From contig JAURHL010000051.1 of NCBI GenBank assembly GCA_030833305.1, positions 1-8,199 on the forward strand: a stretch of DNA of 8,199 bases. Direction: 5' to 3'. This document shows, piece after piece, positions 1 to 5,615 of this stretch. The number at the start of each line of letters is the position of its first letter. The stretch's first letter is position 1. The stretch is from Acidimicrobiales bacterium (GTDB lineage Bacteria > Actinomycetota > Acidimicrobiia > Acidimicrobiales > Ilumatobacteraceae). Both the position numbers and the translations under genes were made by a program. The notes under the pieces are model-generated. The model was not told where the DNA came from and searched no databases. It worked only from the letters and a program-made list of their open reading frames with translations.

Positions 1-11
1 CGGACAGAACA

Positions 12-974
12 ATGGCAATCAACAACATTTGGGTTTTCGCTCAGGTTTCCAACGGTGCGCCCACCTCGGCATCGCTCGAACTCGTCACGAAGGCGCGCAG
101 CCTCGGTGGTTCGGTCGGCGTGTGGGTCGCCGGTGACGGCTCGGCCGTCGCCGCGGCGCTCGGCGCGCACGGTGCGACCAAGGTCTACGGCGTCGACTAC
201 GGCAGCAATCTCGCCGGTGCGGCCGTGGCCTCGGCCATGAAGTCCGTCATCGACGCGGGTGACTCGCCCGATCTCGTGATGTTCCCGCAGTCGTACGAGG
301 GTCGCGACGTCATGTCGCGTCTGTCGGTCAAGCTCGACCGCACGGTTCTCACCAACAACATCGACATCGTGGCCTCGGGTGATTCGGTCACGGTCACCAC
401 GCCGATCTTCGGTGGCAACACCTTGGTCGCCACCACGTTCACCGGTGGTGCCCCGTACCTGGCGGCTTTCCGACCCAAGTCGTTCGCCCCCGAGTCCACC
501 GGCGGTGCCGCCGCGGCGGTGCAGGCCGTCAGTGTTCCCGATCTCGGCGCCACCGGCACCGCCAAGGTGACCGCCGTTCACGTCGAAGAGACGACCGGTC
601 CCAAGCTCGACGAGGCCGACATCGTGGTGTCGGGTGGTCGCGGTCTCGGCGAGAGCGCCAAGTACGAGTTGGTCGAGCAGTTGGCCAAGTTGCTCAAGGG
701 TGCTCCCGGTGCCTCGCGCGCGATCGTGGACGCCGGTTGGGTTCCCTACAGCTACCAGGTCGGCCAGACCGGCAAGGTCGTGAAGCCCAGCGTGTACATC
801 GCCGCCGGCATCTCGGGCGCCACCCAGCACATGGTGGGCATGAAGGGCTCGAAGAACATCATCGCGATCAACAAGGACAAGGAGGCGCCGATCTTCGGAA
901 TCGCCGACCTCGGCATCGTGGGCGACGTCCACAAGGTGCTTCCGAAGTTGATCGAGGCTCTTCAGGGTCGCTGA
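12..974 (+). CDS. etfA: Electron transfer flavoprotein, alpha subunit (EtfA/FixB)
   Basis: EtfA carries the FAD of the soluble ETF heterodimer, which takes electrons from acyl-CoA and related dehydrogenases and passes them to the respiratory chain. The 320-residue product has the usual family length. The N-terminal alpha/beta domain covers roughly residues 1-190. The C-terminal FAD domain shows SGGRGLG (about 207-213), the QVGQTG stretch (249-254), GISGATQH (266-273) and then AINKDKEAPIF...ADLGIVGD near the C-terminus, all classic EtfA FAD-binding blocks. The usual Tyr of the ADYGIVGD block is Leu here, a mild variation. The start is the ATG at 12; only 11 bases lie upstream, with a weak purine-rich GGACAG. 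The beta subunit gene, normally just upstream, would lie outside the window (inference). The gene ends in TGA 11 bases before the stop of the convergent operon. Confidence 0.96.
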   Translation: MAINNIWVFAQVSNGAPTSASLELVTKARSLGGSVGVWVAGDGSAVAAALGAHGATKVYGVDYGSNLAGAAVASAMKSVIDAGDSPDLVMFPQSYEGRDVMSRLSVKLDRTVLTNNIDIVASGDSVTVTTPIFGGNTLVATTFTGGAPYLAAFRPKSFAPESTGGAAAAVQAVSVPDLGATGTAKVTAVHVEETTGPKLDEADIVVSGGRGLGESAKYELVEQLAKLLKGAPGASRAIVDAGWVPYSYQVGQTGKVVKPSVYIAAGISGATQHMVGMKGSKNIIAINKDKEAPIFGIADLGIVGDVHKVLPKLIEALQGR

Positions 975-977
975 TCG

Positions 978-995
978 TTCGGCCGTCAGGCCGAA
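978..995. terminator. Hairpin at the convergent junction of etfA and the minus-strand operon
   Basis: A perfect inverted repeat, TTCGGCC / GGCCGAA, gives a 7-bp stem with the 4-base loop GTCA. It starts 4 bases after the etfA stop codon, and its loop holds the TGA (minus strand, 986-988) of the convergent 341-residue protein gene. There is no T-run on either side, so this would be a stem-only, bidirectional terminator or 3'-end stabiliser rather than a canonical intrinsic terminator. A competing pairing, CGTTCGG (976-982) with CCGAACG (1011-1017), is also possible. The repeat is seen directly; its function is inferred. Confidence 0.5.
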
Positions 996-2011
996 TCCCG
1001 GGCCAACAGCCCGAACGACAATCCGTCGATCGGATCGACGGCGATGAGGCTCAATTCGTGACCTGTCGTCGTGCCGTCGTCGAAGCGAAACCATTGCAGG
1101 CTCTCGCTCACGGCCCCGATCTCGTCGCCCAGTTCGTCGTCGTCCACGAGTTCGTTCCAGTCATCGGTGATGCCGCCGAGGGCGGCCAACAGCCACCACG
1201 TTCCGAAGCGTCCGAGGGCTCCTCCGCGTCGTCGGCCGTGCGCGCCTCCCGAGGCACCGCACCATGCCAACCAGGACAACGCTTCGCGGGGCTCGAGGCG
1301 CGTCAGGCGCACCGAGGTCAGGCCCAGGGCTCGCAAAGCGTGGGACCCGTCACCCTCCACGGCGACCGACTCGGCCCGACCGTTCGAGGAGGACGTCCAC
1401 GGCTCCACCAATGAACGAAGCGCCGAGGCCACGCTCGAGTCGTCGATGGTCGTCGCCGAGTCGGCGGCGCTCGACACCGTCCATTCGTGTTGCCATGCGT
1501 CCGATGGGCACGGTGACGTGACGCCTTCGTCGTCGTACGTCGGCACGGCGTACGCGGGCTCCCAGTCGAGCAAACGAAGGGGGAGATCGAGGTCCGTCGA
1601 GTCGTCGATGTTCGGAACGTCCCCGCGCAGAACACGCTCGTGGGCGACGAACGACCGACGCGGCCCCGATTCGAGGAACGACGACAGTTCGTGCCAGCCG
1701 TGATGTTGCGCGATCACCTCGGTCAGTGGCCCGATGGTGAAGCGACCGCCGTCCTCGCCCAGCACCGAACAGGCCGCCTCGGCCGGCGCCAACAGCGCGA
1801 TGCGGTATTCGGCCAATGTCGCGGCGGGCCACACTTGTCGCCCGGTCTTGGTGGCGGCGCGGCAGCGTGAGCGAACCCGCATCAGGCCGTCCCAATCGCG
1901 TGACGCACAGCGGGCATCGATCAGTCGCACCAATCCGTCCAGATCGGCGCGATCAACCAACGCGTCGAGATCGTCATCCTCGACGGGGTGCGGGTGGTCG
2001 TCGCGGCTCAT
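986..2011 (-). CDS. Uncharacterised actinobacterial protein, last gene of the phosphomutase/DUF3090/SCO1664 operon
   Basis: I cannot assign this 341-residue protein to a named family with confidence. It is acidic at the N-terminus (residues 1-25), followed by a leucine-rich helical-looking stretch (DLDGLVRLIDARCASRDW). Next comes a block that looks conserved, WPAATLAEYRIALLAPAEA (about 61-79), then FTIGPLTEV (91-99), HHGWHEL and FVAHERVLRGD (121-131). The middle (about 165-225) is rich in Ser/Thr/Asp and looks like a linker. A Gly/Arg-rich patch (about 253-269) precedes TWWLLAALGGI, and the C-terminal part resembles a small beta-rich domain. No signal peptide, convincing membrane helix or catalytic motif is visible. 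The ATG start at 2011 follows the SCO1664-family stop by 6 bases, so the two are almost certainly co-transcribed. No Shine-Dalgarno sequence precedes it, which suggests coupling to upstream translation. The stop lies in the hairpin shared with etfA. Confidence 0.85.
   Translation of the reverse strand: MSRDDHPHPVEDDDLDALVDRADLDGLVRLIDARCASRDWDGLMRVRSRCRAATKTGRQVWPAATLAEYRIALLAPAEAACSVLGEDGGRFTIGPLTEVIAQHHGWHELSSFLESGPRRSFVAHERVLRGDVPNIDDSTDLDLPLRLLDWEPAYAVPTYDDEGVTSPCPSDAWQHEWTVSSAADSATTIDDSSVASALRSLVEPWTSSSNGRAESVAVEGDGSHALRALGLTSVRLTRLEPREALSWLAWCGASGGAHGRRRGGALGRFGTWWLLAALGGITDDWNELVDDDELGDEIGAVSESLQWFRFDDGTTTGHELSLIAVDPIDGLSFGLLARDSA
1023..1041. repeat. 19-base odd palindrome near the 3' end of the 341-residue protein gene
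   Basis: Two 9-base arms, CCGTCGATC and GATCGACGG, flank a single central G. As RNA this could form an 8-bp stem with a 3-base loop. It lies about 28 bases beyond the convergent-junction hairpin, inside the coding sequence, where it encodes part of the peptide AVDPIDGL. It could help stop read-through from etfA, or it may be a coincidence of Asp/Ile/Val codons in GC-rich DNA. The palindrome is seen directly; no role is shown. Confidence 0.35.
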
Positions 2012-2017
2012 GTCGAA

Positions 2018-2725
2018 TCAGACCATCGGCCAGGGGTAGCGCTGGCCCGTGGAGTCGATGGGGAACATGCCACCCTCGGCGAGCATGCGCGCACGATCGA
2101 CCATGGCTTCCACTTCGTCGGCATCGAGGAGTTCGTTCAGAGCGGAGGGTGGTTCGGTGGCGACCGTGCGCACGCGCTCGCGTAGGTCGTCCGACAGCGG
2201 CTCGCCTCCGAACTCCCAGATCACCGTGCGCAGCTTGAAATCGGCCGAGAAACACAACCCGTTGTCGATGGCCCACACTCGATCATCGGCATCGATGAGG
2301 CAATGCCCGCTCTTGCGGTCGGTGTTGTTGGCCACGATGTCGAACGCGGCGATGGCCCGGAATTGATCGTGCAGGTCTTCTCGTTGCTCGAACAGCGTGA
2401 AGTAGTGCTCCTCGAAGCGGGCGTCGATGAACCACTGCAACGAACCCTCTCCGAACGGCCCCTCGCGAACGATGGTGGGAGGAACCACGTGAAGACCCAT
2501 CGCGTCGGACAGGACACAGGCCGCCACCTCGCGCTTGAAGAGTCCGGAGGGAAAGTCCCACAGCGGCCGCTCACCACGCAGGGGTTTGTAGATCGCCTGT
2601 CCGGACTCGACCGTGCCGGCGAGGTCGCGACGCAGATTCACCAGGAAAGTGGCGTTGCTGCTGTAGGGCATGCGACCCTCGACCTCGATGTCGGCCAGTC
2701 GGAGCAACGCGTCGATGTCGACCAC
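2018..2725 (-). CDS. SCO1664-family protein, PI3/4-kinase-like fold
   Basis: This 235-residue protein matches the actinobacterial SCO1664 family, a compact group related to phosphatidylinositol 3/4-kinase-like and atypical kinases; its substrate is unknown. Kinase-like landmarks are visible: AIYKP with Lys47 as the probable nucleotide-binding lysine, FKRE with Glu66 as a possible partner glutamate, and the catalytic-loop-like IVANNTDRKSGH (130-141, with Asp136 and Arg137). WAIDNGLCF (151-159) follows, with Asp154 in the place of the DFG metal-binding aspartate. A helical C-terminus ends in RYPWPMV. No membrane segment or signal peptide is seen, so it is likely cytoplasmic. The start is GTG at 2725, 6 bases after the DUF3090 stop; no ATG competes nearby. 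Kinase activity is inferred from the motifs, and the protein may instead act as a pseudokinase. Confidence 0.9.
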   Translation of the reverse strand: MVDIDALLRLADIEVEGRMPYSSNATFLVNLRRDLAGTVESGQAIYKPLRGERPLWDFPSGLFKREVAACVLSDAMGLHVVPPTIVREGPFGEGSLQWFIDARFEEHYFTLFEQREDLHDQFRAIAAFDIVANNTDRKSGHCLIDADDRVWAIDNGLCFSADFKLRTVIWEFGGEPLSDDLRERVRTVATEPPSALNELLDADEVEAMVDRARMLAEGGMFPIDSTGQRYPWPMV

Positions 2726-2731
2726 GGCGCT

Positions 2732-3277
2732 TCAGTTCATCCGCGGACAGAAGTGTCCGTCGGGATCGACCGGACGCTCGCAGAACACGCAATCCGGTCG
2801 ACCAGCCGACACCACTCGGTCGGTGTGTTCGCAAAAGGCCATCGCTTGGGCCCGCGTGAGCGAGACCCGTACCTGGGCTCCCCGTTCCTCGTCGTCGCCA
2901 TCGTCGTCGCCGAATTCCATGTCGGCCTCGTCGACCGCTCCGTCATCGTCATCGGGCCCCGCGAACTCGCGCAGATGAAGGACGAAGTGATCACCGGAAC
3001 GATTGAACTCCAGGGCCACGGCGCCCAACACGAACACCTCGTCGACCGGCTCGCTCAGGTTCATCACGTTGCGCGGGGGCTGTCCCTCGGGGACCGGGAG
3101 GTGCTTCAGGGCCCGACGCAGGTACTGCGAGATGGCCGCCGCTTGTTGCTTCTCGCAACGAACGGTCACCGACCGAGCACCCATGCGGGCCTGCAGGTAG
3201 AACGTGCGGCGACCCGGCGAGCCCACGGCACCCGTGGTGAGCACGTCGACGTGTTCGAAGTCGGCGAAGAACGGCAT
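2732..3277 (-). CDS. DUF3090 family protein with C-terminal Cys/His (zinc-knuckle-like) motif
   Basis: This 181-residue protein resembles DUF3090, a family of unknown function that usually sits between the MSMEG_4193-type phosphomutase and the SCO1664 protein. The N-terminal half shows the family blocks GAVGSPGRRTFYLQARMGARSVTVRCEKQQ (about 16-45) and EPVDEVFVLGAVALEF (76-91). A very acidic linker (about 107-132, nearly all D/E/G/A) follows. The C-terminus carries C163-x2-C166-x8-H175-x-C177, a plausible zinc-binding knuckle. I chose the ATG at 3277, 7 bases after the phosphomutase stop. An in-frame GTG at 3316 would add 13 unfamiliar residues and overlap the upstream gene by 32 bases. There is no Shine-Dalgarno sequence, so translational coupling is likely. 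The function is unknown. Confidence 0.9.
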   Translation of the reverse strand: MPFFADFEHVDVLTTGAVGSPGRRTFYLQARMGARSVTVRCEKQQAAAISQYLRRALKHLPVPEGQPPRNVMNLSEPVDEVFVLGAVALEFNRSGDHFVLHLREFAGPDDDDGAVDEADMEFGDDDGDDEERGAQVRVSLTRAQAMAFCEHTDRVVSAGRPDCVFCERPVDPDGHFCPRMN

Positions 3278-3284
3278 GGTCGGC

Positions 3285-3959
3285 TCAGGAGGGTCGCAAT
3301 TCGGCCAACGACCCACCGGTGGAGTTCACGGTGAGCACGATCGGTCCGCCGGGGGAATAGGCGATCGCCGACACCGAGCAGGTGCCGATGACGATGCGTT
3401 GGAAGAGGTCGATGTGGGTTCCCATGGCATGGGCGACGGCGGCCTTGATGGGGTCGGCGTGCGACACGCACACGATGGTTCCGCCTCGGTGCTTCGCGCA
3501 CAGACGATCGATGGCGGACACCATGCGCGTCTGCATCTCGGTGAAGCTCTCACCGGACGGGAAGCGGAAGGTCGACGGAGAGCGCTGCACCGTGGTCCAC
3601 TCGGGCAACTTCATCAACTTGGAGAGCTCGGCCCCGGTCCAGTCGCCGAAGTCGCATTCCAGCAATCCCTTGTCGATGATCACGCGTTGGCCAGTGGCCC
3701 GAGCGATCGGTGCGGCCGTCTCGCGCGCGCGTTCGAGCGGAGAGGCGTACACCGCGTCGACCTTGCGCAACACCGAGAGACGCTCGGCGGCCACCTCGGC
3801 CTGCTGGCGCCCGACGTCGGACAGATGAAGACCAGGGGCGCGTCCGGGGAGCAACTTGCCGGTGGTGGGGGTCTGGCCGTGTCGCACCAGCAACACCAAC
3901 GTCGCCGCGGGCGGCGCGCTCTTGGCGGACTTCTTCGGAGCAGGTTTCTTGAGAGCCAT
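3285..3959 (-). CDS. Histidine phosphatase superfamily protein (MSMEG_4193-type putative phosphomutase)
   Basis: This 224-residue protein belongs to the histidine phosphatase (phosphoglycerate mutase-like) superfamily, which works through a phosphohistidine intermediate. The RHG signature LLVRHGQT lies at about 23-30, with nucleophile His27 and Arg26. SPLERARET (73-81) supplies the conserved arginine, LECDFGDWTG (100-109) the acid residue Glu101, and CVSHADPI (164-171) the second histidine, His167. All expected catalytic residues are present, so an active phosphatase or mutase is likely; the substrate is unknown. An 18-residue basic extension (MALKKPAPKKSAKSAPP) precedes the core, which usually begins close to the RHG strand. 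The ATG at 3959 opens the four-gene operon. A longer upstream reading frame exists but would run antisense through the glycosylase gene. TTG or GTG starts at residues 21-22 would remove the tail and cannot be excluded. Confidence 0.92.
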   Translation of the reverse strand: MALKKPAPKKSAKSAPPAATLVLLVRHGQTPTTGKLLPGRAPGLHLSDVGRQQAEVAAERLSVLRKVDAVYASPLERARETAAPIARATGQRVIIDKGLLECDFGDWTGAELSKLMKLPEWTTVQRSPSTFRFPSGESFTEMQTRMVSAIDRLCAKHRGGTIVCVSHADPIKAAVAHAMGTHIDLFQRIVIGTCSVSAIAYSPGGPIVLTVNSTGGSLAELRPS

Positions 3960-3969
3960 GATCGATGCC

Positions 3970-3975
3970 AACCTA
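3970..3975 (-). promoter_or_regulatory. Candidate -10 box for the phosphomutase operon
   Basis: On the minus strand, TAGGTT fits the actinobacterial -10 pattern TANNNT and ends 10 bases before the ATG at 3959, which would give a leader of only a few bases. This agrees with the lack of a Shine-Dalgarno sequence. No convincing -35 is visible. It lies in the 24-base gap between two divergent start codons. Weak evidence, based on the motif and spacing only. Confidence 0.35.
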
Positions 3976-3983
3976 GTGGGGTC

Positions 3984-4706
3984 ATGGTCATCCCGTCTCG
4001 TCCGCCTCGATCCGTTCACGTGGGCTCTCCACGTCCGCGCGCACGAACGTTGGCGACCATCCACGACGACGTGTGCGGATGTCGAGCGTGTCCGCGTTTG
4101 GTGGAATGGCGCGAGGACGTGGCCCGTGAGAAGAGGGCGGCGTTCGTCGAGGAGACGTACTGGGGACGACCGGTGCCCGGATTCGGCGATCCGAACGCGA
4201 CCGTCCTGGTGTTGGGTCTGGCCCCGGCGGCTCACGGCGCCAATCGCACCGGCCGAATGTTCACCGGCGATCGCAGTGGTGATTGGTTGTACCGGGCGAT
4301 GCACAAAGCGGGGTTGGCCAACCAGCCCGAGTCGTTGCACGCTTCCGATGGTTTGCAACTCAGCGGGGCGTGGGTGACCTCGGCGGTGAAGTGCGCGCCG
4401 CCGGACAACAAGCCGGCCAACGACGAACGCGACGAGTGCCGACCCTTTCTACGCCGCGAACTGGAGGCTCTCGCTCGCCTGCGCGTGGTGGTGTGCCTCG
4501 GGGCGTTCGCGTACGAGGCGGCGTGCTCGGAGTTCGGCGTGAAACCCCGGCCGAAATTCGGTCATGGAGTGGAGGTGACCACCCCGGATGGCTTCGTGCT
4601 GGTGTGTTCGTTCCATCCGAGCCAGCAGAACACCTTCACCGGCAAGCTGACCGAGCCCATGATCGACGCGGTGTTCGCTCGTGCTCGCGCGTTGACGCTC
4701 GACTAG
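3984..4706 (+). CDS. Uracil-DNA glycosylase, family 5 (UDGb-type), iron-sulfur
   Basis: This enzyme should remove uracil, and possibly other deaminated bases, from DNA to start base excision repair. The 240-residue product has the family 5 motif GLAPAAHGANRTGRMFTGD (78-96); family 5 has Ala-His where other families carry a polar catalytic residue. The second motif, SFHPSQQNTFTGKLT, includes His211. C33-x2-C36 near the N-terminus plus C137 and C152 (VKCAPP...DECRP) probably hold the 4Fe-4S cluster. A reading frame stays open upstream to about 3204, but that part is antisense to the phosphomutase and has no glycosylase homology. I therefore chose the ATG at 3984; a GTG at 4020 is an alternative, since residues 1-20 look unstructured. 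The gene is divergent from the phosphomutase (24 bases between starts), and its stop overlaps that of the convergent hydrolase. Confidence 0.93.
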   Translation: MVIPSRPPRSVHVGSPRPRARTLATIHDDVCGCRACPRLVEWREDVAREKRAAFVEETYWGRPVPGFGDPNATVLVLGLAPAAHGANRTGRMFTGDRSGDWLYRAMHKAGLANQPESLHASDGLQLSGAWVTSAVKCAPPDNKPANDERDECRPFLRRELEALARLRVVVCLGAFAYEAACSEFGVKPRPKFGHGVEVTTPDGFVLVCSFHPSQQNTFTGKLTEPMIDAVFARARALTLD

Positions 4707-4716
4707 GCGTCGAGCG
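4696..4716. terminator. Hairpin over the overlapping stop codons of the glycosylase and hydrolase genes
   Basis: The arms CGCTCGAC and GTCGAGCG form a perfect 8-bp stem around the 5-base loop TAGGC. The glycosylase TAG (4704-4706) is in the loop, and the hydrolase TAG (minus strand, 4705-4703) starts there and ends in the stem. Both proteins consequently share a Leu-Asp near their C-termini. No T-run follows on either strand. The hairpin is a plausible bidirectional terminator or mRNA 3'-end structure, comparable to the one at 978-995. The structure is seen directly; termination is inferred. Confidence 0.5.
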
Positions 4717-5614
4717 CCGACTTGACCAGCGAAGCGGCGTGTTCGATGGCCTTCATGCCGTCGTCGACCATCTCGCTCATCGAGAAGAAGCCGTGGATCA
4801 TCCCCGAGTACCGCGCGAGCGCGCAGGGAACCCCGGCCTCCATCAGGCGTTGCGCGTAGTTCTCACCCTCGTCGCGCAAGGGGTCGTATTCGGCCGTGAT
4901 CACGAGAGCGGGCGGTGCGTCGGCCAACACGTGTTCGGTGGCGAACAAGGGCGACACGCGCGGGTCGGTCTCCGACCCGACGCCACCGCTCAGATAGTGA
5001 TCGCAGAACCACTTCATGCCGGCGGCCGTCAAGCGGTATCCCTCGGCGTTCTCGACGTAGCTCTGTGACGAACGGGTGGCGTCGGTGACCGGGTAGATGA
5101 GCATCTGGTACCTCAGCGGAACCGGAGCGAGGTTCGCCACCACCGCGGCCAGGTTGCCACCGGCGGAGTCGCCTCCGACCGCGATGCGGTTCGGATCGAC
5201 GCCCAACCCCGCCGCGTTCACGTGGGCCCACCGCAACGCGTTCACCGAATCCTCGAGTGGTGCGGGGAACGGGTATTCGGGGGCCAATCGGTAGTCGACA
5301 CTGAGCACCGCGTGACCCGTGGCGCGCGCCAACTTGCGGCACACGTCGTCGTGGGTGTCGATGCTGCCGAGCACCCATCCGCCACCGTGGTAGTAGACGA
5401 GCAACCCGAGCCGAGTCGACGCGCTCGGTCGGTACAGACGCGCGGGAACGCCACCGGCATCGAGGTCGCGGATCTCGTGGAGCTCCACGGTCGACGGCAC
5501 GGTCATGGCCGCCATGCCGGCGCGAGCGTCGCCGGGGCTCTGCGTTTCGAGCGCCGGGATGTTCAGGGCCGCCAGGCCCTCCAACAGAACGGCGACCTGC
5601 GGGTGCAACGCCAT
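4703..5614 (-). CDS. Alpha/beta hydrolase, hormone-sensitive-lipase (family IV) esterase
   Basis: This is a predicted cytoplasmic carboxylesterase or lipase acting on short- to medium-chain esters; the natural substrate is unknown. The 303-residue product has the full HSL-family set. HGGGW (76-80) forms the oxyanion hole, and YRLAPEYPFPAPLED (108-122) is typical. GDSAGG (148-153) places the nucleophile at Ser150. AEYDPLRDEG holds Asp244, and the C-terminal MIHGF holds His274, completing the triad. No signal peptide is seen. The ATG at 5614 is one base past the stop of the upstream F420-type gene (TGA-C-ATG), implying translational coupling and a shared transcript. A longer in-frame start at 5668 would add 18 arginine-rich residues overlapping that gene and is unlikely. 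The C-terminus overlaps the convergent glycosylase stop by 4 bases. Confidence 0.94.
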   Translation of the reverse strand: MALHPQVAVLLEGLAALNIPALETQSPGDARAGMAAMTVPSTVELHEIRDLDAGGVPARLYRPSASTRLGLLVYYHGGGWVLGSIDTHDDVCRKLARATGHAVLSVDYRLAPEYPFPAPLEDSVNALRWAHVNAAGLGVDPNRIAVGGDSAGGNLAAVVANLAPVPLRYQMLIYPVTDATRSSQSYVENAEGYRLTAAGMKWFCDHYLSGGVGSETDPRVSPLFATEHVLADAPPALVITAEYDPLRDEGENYAQRLMEAGVPCALARYSGMIHGFFSMSEMVDDGMKAIEHAASLVKSALDA

Positions 5615-5615
5615 G

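Noticed and set aside
2303..3334. Plus-strand open frame of 343 codons opposite the SCO1664 and DUF3090 genes
   Set aside because: It is antisense to two genes with recognisable family motifs and has an Arg/His/Gly-rich composition typical of shadow frames; no motif is seen.
3204..3983. Plus-strand reading frame continuous with the glycosylase, giving a 500-residue protein
   Set aside because: This part is antisense to the well-supported phosphomutase and resembles no glycosylase domain. The family 5 protein is complete from the ATG at 3984, so the extension is a high-GC open-frame artefact.
3960..4358. Extending the phosphomutase upstream to a 357-residue protein
   Set aside because: The extra 133 residues are antisense to the glycosylase coding sequence and show no domain; the ATG at 3959 begins just before the RHG core.
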